Shown here: one piece after another, positions 30,835 to 42,337 of the stretch
Layout of the letters: the number at the start of each line of letters is the position of its first letter
Numbering within the stretch: position 1 is the stretch's first letter
From: Deroplatys truncata
Taxonomy: Eukaryota > Arthropoda > Insecta > Mantodea > Mantidae
Assembly: GCA_030765065.1 (NCBI GenBank)
Contig: CM060984.1
Coordinates: 103,583,488 to 103,647,487, forward strand
Length of the DNA: 64,000 nucleotides
Direction of reading: 5' to 3'
The notes under the pieces: generated by a model
Told to the model about the DNA's origin: nothing
What the model saw: only the letters and a program-made list of their open reading frames with translations
The model's database searches: none
Program-made: the position numbers and the translations under genes

Positions 30835-32600
30835 CGAGTTACTCGTAGCTTGTTAGGTCCAGGATTCCCTTTCCAGAGATAGGATCTTTAAATCTATCCA
30901 ATATTGAGGCCCCAAAGAGTTGATGTCTTCTTCTCCACAAGACTTCACAATCTAACACTATGTAAGTTACGGGCGGTTTCTTCTCGCTGCCCACAAAGTC
31001 TTCAGCTGGCATCTTCTTGGAGGATGCATACAGTTTGTAGGTGCCTTTTGAAGTTTCCATGTATAGTTAATTGTCCCATAAGGGGAGGGGGTTCGACCCC
31101 TTCAGCTGCCGCGGTGCGGGCGCTACGGACCCTGAGCACTCGTGGTACTTCTGGCGTTACTAGAAGTAAGCCTGGCCAAACGTCCGAGCCCTACTCGTAG
31201 GGGTGTCGTTTGGATTGTGTTGGACTCGGCGGGGCAGTGTTTCCCGAGACCCGTGGGAGATTGGGTTCGTCTGTGCGGGTTTCCGTAAAGGCGGGGTTGT
31301 GAGACGCCACAATGAACTCCGGTACCGACCTGGATAGCCGGTACACAATATGCTAAGATTGCTGCTGGCCCTACTGAGGTTTTCGGTAGTCATCCTCTGG
31401 GATGACGTGCGTAAGTGGCGTGTCCACTTCCATCCTCGCATAAGCGGGGGACTTTTTTAGACCCAAGGTATTGGCCTCATGGGAAAGCCCATGGACCGGA
31501 GAGCCACTCGGCTGGCGCTACCCTGGTCTCAGAAGGCGGGTTTGAGCTTCGGCTCTTACTCTGGTAGACCTTCGCTGCTAACTGTATTCAGTTAATAGTC
31601 CAACTGCCTTCCCGATTCTGCTTCTATTTAAAAGCAGAAACGATCCAGAGAAGGCGTCGTTGGGTCCTTTGACAATATATCTGGATAGTGTTTACCCAGA
31701 GACATTTTATGTTGTTTATCTTCCGCTCTGGTCCATTTTATTACTGCGGTTCTAGCATATGATTTGTTTATACCGCAAAGAGGTTCAGGTCCATAGTGGA
31801 GGATTTTGACTCCCTTCTTGGCTAAGATCATTCTAGCACCTATTTGCATTGGTATGAATCAAGTGCTTTTAAAGTACCTTACTGTCAGAGAGGATAAGTA
31901 GACGCTTTCCTTTATAGCCTTTTTCTAAACCTCTTTGTGCACAGGCGAAAATTGTATATATCTCTGCCTGTAGCAGTGCTATAACAACCGAGACTGAAGC
32001 TAAGTTCTGTCCTCGGAGGGGCACTGACAATTCCTGCACCAGAGTGTATTCCATCTCCTGAATCAGATGGTTCTGGAATCTTCCTGGGAAATGTTTACTA
32101 GACCGGTCTTGTCAGGTTTCTATCTGGATCTCGAAAGAGTGGTCAAAGCAATATTCACTTATCACAAGATTAGATCTCATTGCTAAAGGTGAATATCCGT
32201 AACGATGACTACCCTTCTTCCACTTATCTGTATTAGTTAACTTATAGACAAGAACCCTAAGGTAGATATCTAGCGATGGAAGCTTCAATAGGGGTTCCAT
32301 TGCAGCGGTTGGGGTGCTTTTGAAGGCCCCAGTTATAATTCAAGCAGACAAGCCTTTGCCACCGTTGACTGATGCGCCGATACCCATTAGACCCGGCAAA
32401 CATAAGTTACCCGTGGTCTGATGACAGTTACATGCAACCAATGGCAAATTTATGGCTTTAAGCCCCAAGAAGATCCGACAGAGCGTATGCAGGCTACCAC
32501 TGACCGTTGCCTCTGCAGATAATATTATTAATGTGAGGATTCCAAGTCCAACTTCTATCCAGGATAAGTGGGTAACTACATACTAAATAATGGACAAAAA
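30835..32600 (-). mobile_element. LINE with RNase H (I/R1-like), decayed, split by a retro-insert
   Basis: In minus-strand order: the segment after the reverse transcriptase (STPTAAMEPLLKLPSLDIY near 32250-32320), RNase H (SVPLRGQNLASVSVVIALLQ near 31970-32040, LLILSDSKVL at about 31870), GPEPLCGINKSYARTAVIKW near 31745-31800, then GQLTIHGNFKRHLQTV at about 31020-31070 and the cysteine-rich C-terminal end with EVLWRRRHQLFGASIL at 30839-30960. The order matches I/R1-type LINEs. Frames change several times and stops interrupt it, so it is dead and 5' truncated. A 513-bp insert at 31077-31589 separates the last two coding pieces exactly. Confidence 0.8.
31077..31589. mobile_element. GC-rich retro-insert with 12-bp target duplication
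   Basis: AGTTAATTGTCC (31065-31076) and AGTTAATAGTCC (31590-31601) flank it, an 11-of-12 match, and LINE coding sequence resumes across it. It is much richer in GC than its surroundings and has a palindrome-like GGAAAGCCCATGG at about 31480. No poly-A or simple tail was recognised and no other copy occurs in the window. Candidates are a SINE or a truncated LINE 5' region. Its family is unknown to me. Confidence 0.75.
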
Positions 32601-33280
32601 GTAAAAAACAGAAAAATATAATAAAAAAGAATTAAAATTACAAACATAGCATCAATATACAGTGCTCTGACCCTTATGAATTGGGTCTTATGTACCCTCT
32701 CGCTCTTCTTATTTCTCCAGTGCAATTAACCTGTTTTACCAAATCTTAGATAAAAATATTCCATTTTGTGGCATCCAACGTCCAACATTACATCCAAGCA
32801 AGCCTTCGTTATCCTAATGGACTCCAGAAACGGTGGTGGTAAATATTGTTTTCTTAGTAATTCTGTTTCTCTGCACATACAACAACCAGAATATGACTTC
32901 ATGGTCCCCTTCACCATAGAGTGGACGTATTCTCACTCCAGCATCATCAATAAATTTGTTGCCTTCCCAGGCTACCAATCTTAGTCACGCTAAACCACTT
33001 CTCCCCTCTCCCTCCCCCGTGCTATTTGACACTAAGTTGAATGAAATTTGAACGGCACCCTGTTTTCCAAATGTTGTCTGTCAATATCACGCAACCGTCT
33101 CTGAATTATCTTCCACCCACTACGCCCCATTTCCCTCCCACACAACCAAACGTAATCAATACTCACAATTAATAACATTTTTATTGAATAATGTGTCTTT
33201 TGATTTGTCAGAAACGCGAACGATTGAATCCTTTCCATATTGTATGATCTTTTCTTCATTGAAATAAAGCCAATTAATCA
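32601..33280 (-). mobile_element. LINE fragment (family Z), C-terminal coding end and 3' UTR
   Basis: Minus-strand frames read GWKIIQRRLRDIDRQHLEN (33100-33160) and then, after breaks, SYSGCCMCRETELLRKQY near 32840-32900. The first parallels VKRRLRDINQQE in the LINE at 61715-63160. Two or more stops separate the pieces. The AT-rich stretch near 32590-32650 is likely the 3' UTR. Confidence 0.55.
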
Positions 33281-33578
33281 TCAGAATTTAAACTTAAATG
33301 GAATCTCACTTGTACGGAAACGTTTTACTGCATTGTTACAAAGATATGAGTATAAATTACAAAAAGGAATAATATACGAACTTATTTAAAAATAAATAAA
33401 CGCAATAAACTGATACATGGAGTAGAGAGCACCGGCTTTTAAGTTAAAATATTATATTATTTCTTCTAATATTTAATTTCTTTAAATTATTTTGAATCGA
33501 AACAAAATTTAATGAAATATACAGAAGGAATTTAATTTCTTTGACCTACAATGGCACAAAAATGTCAAAGTCGGGATG

Positions 33579-33584
<6 letters not shown>

Positions 33585-33646
<62 letters not shown>
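33585..33646. repeat. (AAT)n microsatellite
   Basis: About 20 ATA/AAT units, perfect over most of the length. The sequence on its left, back to 33281, is AT-rich and holds nothing recognised. Confidence 0.95.
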
Positions 33647-33647
<1 letters not shown>

Positions 33648-33666
33648 GCACATCTTTAGACTGTGT

Positions 33667-34540
33667 TACTTCTTAAACAAATTTAAATTCAACCAAGTAG
33701 AGTCTGGTCATGCTCAGTGTTACGTGTTTGGTGTGCATATCACCATCGACAGCTTATTCAGTTGTAGTTAAGAAAGTTAGAATGTAGCCTTTTTCAGTAA
33801 ATACAATAACCCTGTTTTATTCATGTTATTTCGTAAAGTGACATAGTCAGCCTTTACAAAACTACGCATACAACGCTACTCTGATTAAAGTTTTCACTAT
33901 AACTTCTCTCTCACTTCTTACCTAGAACTGATCTTTGTTTACAGGTTAAAGGTAAAAGTACGGACGAAAGGACGGGGCTCCACAACCGGGGCAGAGCACC
34001 ACAAGTAGGCCACAATGGCCCTTTTTGCTTCTACTATGACTCCTGGAGGGAGGTGGAGAGACCCCAAGGGTGAGCATATCCAGATGACGGGCGCAAGCAA
34101 GGAAGAAATCTCCAAGGTTTCCAGATCGAAAGTTCGGGATCCCCGGCGGCTCTCCTGGTAATGCCCACTTGGAGGCGGGACCTAACACATCAACTACACC
34201 AGCAGCAACTCAGGGTTCTATAACCCTGAAACAAATGATAATGAAGGAGATGGTAGGTACAGAAAATGAAGGGTAAGAAAGCCGTGGTAGAAGAATTCTC
34301 CTGCCGACCAGGGGAAACCACGAAAAGCCCACGCGTTAGAGTGAGTGGTCACGGGGATCGAAACCAGGACTTCCAATTTCGAGTCGCACACGTTACCTTG
34401 CGCCACCTCGCTCTGTTAGATATGTTCTTTGTAACAAAATTTAGAATCGACCAAATAGTGTCTGGTTATGCTCAGTGGTACGTGTTTACTGTGCATATCA
34501 CGACAAGCGACTTATTCAATTGTAGTTAAGAAAGTTAAAC
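33667..34540 (+). repeat. Direct repeat pair of about 115 bp flanking an S1 SINE
   Basis: 33667-33781 and 34426-34540 share GTCTGGTxATGCTCAGTG, TTACGTGTTT, GTGCATATCAC and TTGTAGTTAAGAAAGTTA in the same order, at about 80-85 percent identity by eye. They enclose the SINE at 33940-34425. The repeat is too long for a SINE target duplication, so an older local duplication is likely. Confidence 0.7.
33940..34425 (-). mobile_element. tRNA-derived SINE, family S1, near full length
   Basis: The minus-strand head GAGCGAGGTGGCGCAAGGTA (A box) and GTCCTGGTTTCGATCCCCGT (B box) lie at 34360-34425. The body passes through GGCAGGAGAATTCTTCTACC and GTTGCTGCTGGTGTAG, and the 3' end at the left is TTTTACCTTTAACCTGT. 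The ACCTTT-type tail is shared with 44016-44594. Confidence 0.85.
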
Positions 34541-34589
34541 TTATCAGATACACTTTATTGTTCTGTAACGTTTTTACATTCTCTACTGT

Positions 34590-34910
34590 ATATAGTAAGT
34601 ACGAGAAATATTGTATTCTACCGGAAATATGTTTTGACGCCCCCTGAATCCAAAACAGTGTTTTTAGAAAAAGGTCCGTGTGTGTGTGTCTGTGAACAGC
34701 ATAACTCGAAAACGAAAATATGGTTCAGTATCTTCTAAAGATGCGACACGAAGATTTTCAACAAAATCCCCCCCACCTCAGATCGCCCTTTACATGGAAG
34801 ATTTTTCGAAAAGTTTGAGTTTCTAAAAAATGGTCCTAATGATTATGATTAAAATAGCATATATTAAAGATATCTACATTGACAAATAAAATTATATATC
34901 TTGAAAGGCT
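34590..34910 (+). mobile_element. H-family dispersed element, copy 5, front part
   Basis: From TTCTCTACTGTATATAGTAAG through GTGTGTGTCTGTGAACAGC and CAGATCGCCCTTTACATGGA to ATATCTACATTGACAAATAA. The far end is missing; LINE sequence follows. Confidence 0.8.
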
Positions 34911-34924
34911 TTTAGAGGACGGGA

Positions 34925-36240
34925 TTGAGGTATATCAAAGATTGTACTAGAAACAACATTTTAGAACTAGTATGAATTTCCAATATATTGGCTGTGGCAT
35001 AAGCCTTTGTAATGACAAGGACATTGAACAAAAAGTTAGTAAGTTTGAAGCAGTATATGGAACCTTTAATACAAGGTTAAAAAGGAAAGTAAACTGAAAT
35101 GTTATAAAGTACTCACATTGCTTTATGATAGTGAAGCCTGGGTAACGACTCAAAAACAACACAGCAAAATCCATTCGGAGATATGAAATTCCTAAGTAGT
35201 GTAAGAAGATGTACGAGGTGGATAGGATAATAAATTAAGCTTTTAGGGAAGAGCGGCAGAACATTTATTAAGAGTGGAAAACTCCAAATTTCTCAAGGTA
35301 GCGTTGGACTACATACCGGAGGAAGAAGAGATCGAGGACGACCCAGGACACGCTGGACACAATTACTGTGAAGCTAGAACGGGTGAAATGCCTAATCCAT
35401 GAAGTGAAGAGGAAGAAAAGTTAATTTGGAGACTGAACAGGCCAGAAGGCCTAATACGCACTGTTTAAGAAGGAGCAGACTATAATAAACTAGATACATC
35501 GGCAAGTTTTCGTGCATTAGAGTATGCATTTATTTATCGGGGCAGGCAAAATGCACTGATACATGGAATTCTCCAAGACATACATCTGCAGTTTTTTGCT
35601 TACGGGCTTAAAGAAGATAAAAAACTGACACGTATCCGTTGCGGAGGCGCTGAATATTGGTTATGCATTTTGCTCGTTTTAATGCCACAAGAGGATTTAG
35701 GGGTAACCATTTTCTGGAAAGGTTTATAGATTCTGTAAGAGGATTACTAGCTAGCTTGAAATTCTGGTATACGATGGCAGCAGGGAAACTTGTGAATGGA
35801 TTTTAAAACGTCGAAGTTCTCAACTTTGTACCGAGATCTATAGGATAATATCACCGTTAGACGAAAAAATAAATAAAAATATCTAAATAAAGATTCTTTG
35901 AGACGGATAGAAGTTGCGGAAATGAAATTCTTAAGTTTTGTAGCAGGTTATACTCTAATGGATAAACAGAGAAATTAAGATATCAGAGAACAACTGGGAA
36001 TGTTTAAACAAACGGACAAAATAGCAGAATACAGGAAAAGCTGGTATAACCATGTCTGCAGAATGGAATATGATAGGATTCCCCAAAGAGGACAACGAAA
36101 TCTGGGAAGATCTGCTAGAAACTGGATGGAACAGCTTTAGTTTGGAGTCGGAACACATCACCAGTGGTCTAATCCCTATTTGGATGATGATGAAAAAGGA
36201 TTGTGGTTGAACAGATGCTAAATCTTAACTAAATTCATAA
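34925..36240 (+). mobile_element. LINE C-terminal remnants (two pieces), heavily decayed
   Basis: The first piece reads FQYIGCGISLCNDKDIEQKV near 34975-35035 and GGRRDRGRPRTRWTQ near 35320-35365. The second reads RRIEVAEMKFLSFVAGYTL near 35900-35960, AEYRKSWYNHVCRMEYDRIP near 36025-36080 and LGRSARNWMEQL near 36100-36135. Both correspond to the region after the reverse transcriptase of insect LINEs, where xLGxxIS, EAWVLT, MRFL, W.xHxxRM and GRPRxRW motifs are typical. Stops and frame changes are frequent. Two overlapping sets of the same end suggest two copies in tandem. Confidence 0.65.
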
Positions 36241-36554
36241 CTTTACGTTTCAACGGTGAGCTGCAAGAAAGCATTTGAAGGAAGTGCTTTATTCTTTATG
36301 GCATTGTCTTTGAAAACTGATGGGTATAAAGAAAGAAAGAGATAGAGAAGAGGAAAAAATTTGATGATACATCCACAACACTTTCTAGACCCTCTATCGT
36401 TTATTAACGGGTATATAAATTATTCTTCCTCAAGCTTATTTTCCTATCTACTACATTATAATCCAAATAAACATTTGCAGAAATGGCTAAATTACACATT
36501 TCGTTATATATACAAATGTTTAAGAACAGGCCGCTGTATGCTGGCCTAAAATTG
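36241..36554. other. No gene recognised
   Basis: Short AT-rich gap. Confidence 0.55.
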
Positions 36555-37235
36555 CATATTGTTTCCATGTAATTGCAAGCGACAACTGAATGTTGAAAGG
36601 ACTGTAAGAGAATAAGAAATGAACAATTCGAACCTTTAATAACCGATATCTCAGAAAGGGTTATGACACAAAAATTATTTTAAAAAATTGTATTTTAAAG
36701 AAATGTGCATGATATGTGTAGTACGTTTTCGTCTATAACTTAACGTTTGCCAGTTATACAAGATATATACAAGATTTGTTTTAAAATGAAGTGGACTTCA
36801 CAGGCTATTTTCAGAAAATTAAAGACCACTTGTCATGTAAATATCTTTAATATATGGTATTTTAATCAAAATTGTGGGTTATATTATAGAAAATAAAAAA
36901 TTTTAAAAAAATCTCACACGTAAGGGTAGTCTGAGGGGGAAATTTTCTTGAAAATCTTCGTGTCGCTTCTTTGAAAGGTACTGATTTTAAATATCAAGTT
37001 TGGTGTTGATCCGACTTTTCAGTTTTGGGTTATGCTGTTCACGGACAGACACACACGCGCGCTCGCGCTCGCGCACACACACACACACACATATACGGTG
37101 ATTTTTCTAAAAATGCTTTATTTTTATTCAGGGGTCTCAACACATGTATTTCCTTTGAAATCTCTGTATCGAATCTTTGGCTGGAATGCAATACCTTCTC
37201 TACCTAGTAGATACGCGGTAGATAAAGTAATAAAA
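36555..37235 (-). mobile_element. H-family dispersed element, copy 6
   Basis: The right end GATACGCGGTAGATAAAGTAA and internal blocks match the family. An (AC)n tract of about 40 bp with CGCGCTCGCGCTCGCGC variants lies at 37047-37092 where other copies have a short GT/CA stretch. The far end at the left is diverged. Confidence 0.75.
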
Positions 37236-37535
37236 CATAACCAGAAATTTTCCATGTGAACAATAGTTTGAGGTGAAGGGATCTTCTTCAAAATCCCCCG
37301 ATCTTAAATAGCTATTTTCGTATTCCAGTGATTTTTCGTTTTTGAGTTATACTGTTCACAAACGCCCATACACAAGCGCGCGCGCCGCTTTAGGGGACGT
37401 CAAAACAAGTATTTTCTATTAAATTTCGGTATCGAATTTGTGAGTGGAATACAACGTTTCGTGTATTTACTGTAAGTATGTTGTGGAGAAAGTACACATG
37501 TAACCCCTGTAAGTAACAAAACGGTTACAAAACAG
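37236..37535 (-). mobile_element. H-family dispersed element, copy 7, variant end
   Basis: Front third of an H element in a variant form whose end continues past GTGGAGAAAGTACACATGTA into TAAGTAACAAAACGGTTAC. The same variant occurs inverted at 37936-38205. Confidence 0.7.
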
Positions 37536-37559
37536 AAAAAGTCTGGTAACATACCATAA

Positions 37560-38445
37560 TCGTGTCTGTCTACTCAGATTATTGGCAGAGATTTGGGTTG
37601 AATTGTAAAGTGGAAGGAATTGGGCAGGGATCCAGGAATGAGGATATTGTACCGACGCCCAATGAGAGGGCGCCCCGGGAGGGGGATGCGATGAAGGGAG
37701 ACACCGGGCGGCCGGAATCAGGAGTGACGGCACAGCAATAACAACTTCTTACAGTTTCCCGATATAGACGCCACGACTCTTGGACAGACAGACCCCGCCC
37801 CACATAGTGTCAACGCCTCTCCAAGGGGTGTTCATTATACCCCGGCAACCAGCCGAAGGCCGAGGGACGGCTAAAGTTCACAGAGTTCCTTTTTCCCTGA
37901 CACACTGTATCGAAACACCATCACCTGCATTTTGTAACCGTTTTGTTACTTGCAGATGTTACATGTCTACTTTCTCCACCACATGCTTACAGTAAATACA
38001 CAAAAAATTGTATTCCACCCAAAAATTCGATACCGAAATTTCATTATATATACTTGTTTTGACGTCCCCTGAACCCGCGAGCACGCATGTTTATGTGCGT
38101 TTGTGAACAGCATAACTCAAAAACGCAAAATAATTTGTTTACGAAAATAGCTATTTAAGATCATGGGACACGAAGATTTTGAAGAAAATCTCTTCACCCC
38201 AAAATACTCTGAAATAAACCAAATGGGGTGAAGGATGAATGAAATGATTAATGGAAATAAATGGAAGGACAGGAAATTCGGGGATGAAAGAAACCACTCC
38301 AGCGTTCACCTGACGACCGGGGAAACCCCGATAAAACCCAAGGGTGAGAGTGTGGGGTCGCCGGGGATCGAACCTGGGACCTCCCGAATGCAGGCCACAG
38401 ACGATACCGATTGACAGAGATACTGACGAGGAAGCGACATGCAAC
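37560..38445 (-). mobile_element. tRNA-derived SINE, family S1, split by an H fragment
   Basis: Body and 3' part at about 37590-37935 (CGGGAGGGGGATGCGATGAA, CGGCAACCAGCCGAAGGCCG, CGAAACACCATCACC). Head and front at 38206-38445: GAAATAAACC, GGACAGGAAATTCGGGGATG and, on the minus strand, CCAGGTTCGATCCCCGGCGA. The break falls where other S1 copies run continuously. Confidence 0.72.
37936..38205 (+). mobile_element. H-family fragment, copy 8, variant end
   Basis: Starts GTAACCGTTTTGTTACTTGC, then TCTACTTTCTCCACCACATG, and runs to CTCTTCACCCCAAAATACTC. It is the inverted partner of 37236-37535. Confidence 0.7.
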
Positions 38446-39250
38446 TACTAGCACGCAAAATATCAGTGATATCACGTTTGCAGTTATTTGGTAATCATAC
38501 CAACTTCAAATTACCTTCGTTTCACCGCACGACTATAAAAAGTATAATTACAGCGTGCAAAACACCAATGTGATGATCAGGCTTCCGCCACAATACTGGG
38601 GGCAATGTGATGGACTGTTTTTGGGGAATATTGTTTAATTAGAGGAGGCCTTCATTGACAGCGAAATTCAGCAAAACAAAAATGGCATCGACTACTAACG
38701 AATTTGCTGAAAAGGCTCTTGAGGTTTCACGCATATTACTACTCTTTTTTTCTTGCTAGATTTTTCATGAATATTACATCGTCATACAATGCTCGGGGCA
38801 AAGGTTTCGAGGACAGCAATAATGGACGCAGTGAAAGGCTAAAGGTCATGAACGAAAATATTCGTTCATTTCTGCTGTAGTGCGCAATTGTGACGTAGGC
38901 ATGTCACGGTGCTCATTATTACTGGAAAGCCACGTCAAATTTTAGAAATATTTGATGAACGCGAGCTCAATTTCATGTCACTCATGAAGAGAGCGAGCTG
39001 CTTTTCAACTGTAAAATAATTTATCCCCTGAAGCTAAGTGCGAAATTTTATGTATTTAAAAAAATGTGCCGAACCGATGAAGGTATAAAACCCTTATTAA
39101 ATCGTACCTTAATGCGGTGTTTCCTATACAGTGAACCAAAAAACAACTTTTTCTGATGAATTACAATTACCTGACTTTCTCAGTCCAGCATCATTTATTT
39201 TTATATACCTTCTACAAACTATTCTTACGTAATATTATTACTTTCTCTAC
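38446..39250. other. No gene recognised
   Basis: About 0.8 kb. No match to other repeats of the window was noticed and no coding motif was seen. Confidence 0.55.
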
Positions 39251-39251
39251 C

Positions 39252-39960
39252 ATGTACATGAATGAATGAATGAATGAATGAATGAATAGATTTATTGTAC
39301 AATTTGATCTACAGTTTGGTTTAGAATACATACAATGTATATTCGTATATCCTCTTACCCCTACATCTATTGTACAGTTTGTCTGATGCTTGTTTTCTGA
39401 TTGGGCCACTCAGATTGCTTGGTTCCCTGGCCTTTACGGTCACTGAGCGGCCCTTGCTTCTCTTACGTTTCTATACCTTTTTTCCCTTACCTTCCTTAAT
39501 ATTCTCCCATCTCCTTGATTTTGTTTCTTACAACCTTTGTTAAGTCAGTCATATCTTTAAGATTTCACCTTCCTTCATTTTCCTACATCTAACTAAATTT
39601 AGTGCAATTAATTCTTTGTAACCGTTCTATGCTTTTGGTCAATTTTCTTACATCATCTCTAATTTCCCCGCTATTACTCAACCTTACTCATAAATAGTCA
39701 TATTCTTTGACTACCTCCAGTTTTTGACCACCTAAATACCATTTTCCTTTTGTCCTCGGTTTATCACTTAGTACTTTTTTATATTTACCTTAATTCCCCA
39801 TTTCTCACACATTCTTGAATTTCATTTATTACTTTTGTAACCCTATTATCGATATGGTGCCTACCATAAAATCGTCTGCGTATAATGAACCTGAACCTGG
39901 AATCTCCTTATTTCTTATTACTGGACAATTCTAATTTCTTATTTTTACTCCTTCTAATAT
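39252..39960 (-). mobile_element. LINE fragment with YADD motif, decayed, and (TTCA)n tail
   Basis: Minus strand: GSLYADDFMVGTISIIGLQ near 39840-39900 is the catalytic C block of a LINE reverse transcriptase. GKWYLGGQKLEVVKEYDYL and EIRDDVRKLTKSIERLQRI follow. It has several stops and at least one frameshift, then a 3' UTR ending in about seven TTCA units (39252-39290). The coding region is greatly shortened compared with a normal ORF2. Confidence 0.75.
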
Positions 39961-39964
39961 ATCA

Positions 39965-40440
39965 TCTACCATGTACATATTAGATAGAGAAGGTAGGTAT
40001 TGCGTTCCACCCAAAAATTCGATAACGAGATTTCACCAGAAATACATGTTTTGAGGCCCTCTGAATCCAAAATACGGCATTTTTAGAAATACGTTTGTGT
40101 CTGTCTGTGAACAGATAACTAAAAAATGAAAATTTGGATTAACCAAACTTGGTATTTAGGTTTAGTAGCTTTTAAAGAAACGACACAACGTTTTTCGGAA
40201 AATTCTCCCAATCCAACTACAGTTTACTGGAACATTTTTTAAAAAAAATTTACTTTCTAAAAAATGGCTTTAACGATTTTGATTAAAATACCATACATTA
40301 AAAGTTATTTACATCACAAATAAAACGTATATCTTGAATTTTCTGCGAATAGCCTTGAGGTCGTCTTCATTTGGAAGGAAATTATATAATCTTATATGAC
40401 TTGTAAACGGAATAATTATCTAAAATCCTTTATATAGGGC
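39965..40440 (+). mobile_element. H-family dispersed element, copy 9
   Basis: Front and middle of the element (GGTAGGTATTGCGTTCCACC, GTCTGTCTGTGAACAG, TTTTGATTAAAATACCATAC). It is followed immediately by the repeat-E unit, as in the copy at 55500-56265. Confidence 0.75.
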
Positions 40441-41090
40441 TTTTCCTTTACACTGTGGCTATCGCATGGCAGCTTGTGCGCCGGCCGCCGGAGCTCGGAT
40501 CCCACCGAAACATTTAAGATATCCCCACAACCCCCTTACGTTCTTATAGTTACAATTACGATGATAAGCACATACCTTATCATAAGAGATGGTGGAAATG
40601 TCCTTCTCATGCACACATTTCCTGGCGTCTTCTTAGGAAATTTTGATTCGCAATCGTAAGTTCAATATCCAAAACTGAGTGAGAGTCTGTCTGATGTTTT
40701 AGTTCTTACAATGCTGGGGTTTGTTGCACACATTTGTTTTTCATGTGAATATCAGAATCGGGTAAATTTCTGTAATTGGATTTTGTGAAATGCTGCAGTA
40801 ATTGACCCACGGTTAATATCCTTCTCTTACGAAGCATGGTTCCATTTATATGGCTATGTATTTACAAAATAATATGTATTGGAGTACAGATAAACGTGAT
40901 TTTACACAGGAGATTCCCTTGCATCGCGCGAAAACTGGTGTGCAATAAATGCATACAGAATAATAATAAGACAATACATGCTGAGAGGTACAGGAATAAC
41001 TTACACAAAAGTCGGATTTTTCCAAGAAGACTTTACTGTACATACCGCTGATGAGTTATTAAATTTAATTCAGGAAATTTTTTAAGATAA
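40441..41090 (+). repeat. Repeat unit E, copy 1
   Basis: Shares with 56290-56940 the order: GTGGCxATC-type GC-rich start, ATAGTTACAATTxC, CACATTTC, GGTTTGTTGCACAC, CGGGTAAATTT, ACGAAGCATxGTT, GATTTTACAC, GAGGTxCAGGAATxAC and TTCAGGAA, TTTTTTAAGATA. No coding motif. About 70-75 percent similar by eye. Confidence 0.7.
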
Positions 41091-41974
41091 GAGTAGGTAG
41101 TTAGTAAAGTATTATGGTCCCCTGATTTAACTATATGTGATTTTTGATATGGAGGAACTTAAAATCTAAGATGTATGCAAAAAAAAACACATATTGTAAG
41201 AACTAAAATAAAACTTCAAGGAGAAAGTCACTCAATTTGGATATTGAACTTTCCAATATGAATGCAAATTTCCTGCGAAGATGTCAGAAATATGTGAATA
41301 TTAGGGACGACATTTCCAACATCTCTTGTGATAAGGTATGCGCTTATATCACTGTAATTACTGTAACTAACTATGAGAAATTGAAGCGGTTGCAGGAATA
41401 TTGTAAGTGCGGAAGTCCGAGCTGCAGTAGCCGGCGCGCGAGCAGCCGAGTGGTGGCCTCAATGTGAAGCAAAAGCACTGTAGATGCTGCATGACAGATC
41501 AGCCTCAGAAAACTTAAAAGGTGTAACAACGAATATTTTGAAAATCTACTATCTACAACGTTTTTATAGTTATGCTGTTCACAGAAATACACACATACGG
41601 GACTCTTTTTCTAAAAATGCTTGTTTTGGATTCAGGGGGCATTAAAACAATCATGTCCGGTGAAATCTCGATATAGAATTTTTGGAGAGAGTGCAATACT
41701 TCACTGTCATTTTATAATAAGTTGTTGATAACTGTATGTGATAAATAGAGCCCGGGTACACTTCGGTCTTAACCTATTTTATCGCTTGATATCTATTGCA
41801 CGATTTTCAAGATATTAATACGCTTCAGACTTTCAGGGGGTTAAATATATGAATTTTTAGGACCTTAAAACGCCTAAATTGAATTTTAAACCTAAAATGC
41901 CCTAAATAGCTGTTTTCAGTTCTTCAGATGATAAATATTTGTCCGAAGCTCCCACTGTTGGTGCTTCACTTGTA
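41091..41974. other. No gene; includes an H fragment at about 41560-41710
   Basis: 41560-41710 is the front of an H element in minus orientation (ATGCTGTTCACAGAAATACA, TAGAATTTTTGGAGAGAGTG). A GC-rich patch at 41405-41460 (GCCGGCGCGCGAGCAGCC) faintly resembles the start of repeat E. The remainder is unassigned. Confidence 0.55.
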
Positions 41975-42335
41975 TAGGGTGAACCATTTAAGTTGAGATT
42001 CTATAATATCTCCAATACTAAGCCTTGTAGAAAGAAATGCCTTCTATAAACGTTGCTTGATATTTGGGAGGAAAGTAAATGCCATTTGTCACGTTTTATT
42101 TGGAGAACGTTGTGATGATCACTTTAGGGTAAATTTAAATTGACCCTAATTGTAGGTTCCCATTAAATAAATTTAATTGCCCCTAAAATGACCGCCATTA
42201 CCTCCTCAAAATAAAACACGACTAATGGCATTTACTTTCCCCCATAATATCAAGCAACTTTTACGAAAGACATTTCCTTCTTCAACACTTAGTTTTGGAG
42301 ATACAGTACAGTCTGAACATAAATTATCTACCCTG
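41975..42335. mobile_element. MITE with about 125-bp inverted repeats, Tc1/mariner-like
   Basis: The left end TAGGGTGAACCATTTAAGTT and the reverse complement of the right end (CAGGGTAGATAATTTATGTT) begin inverted repeats. These continue through CTCCAAxACTAAG, GAAxGAAATG, TTGCTTGATAT and GGGxGGAAAGTAAATGCCAT for about 125 bp. TA flanks both ends. The centre is about 110 bp with no coding sequence. Confidence 0.85.
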
Positions 42336-42337
42336 TA

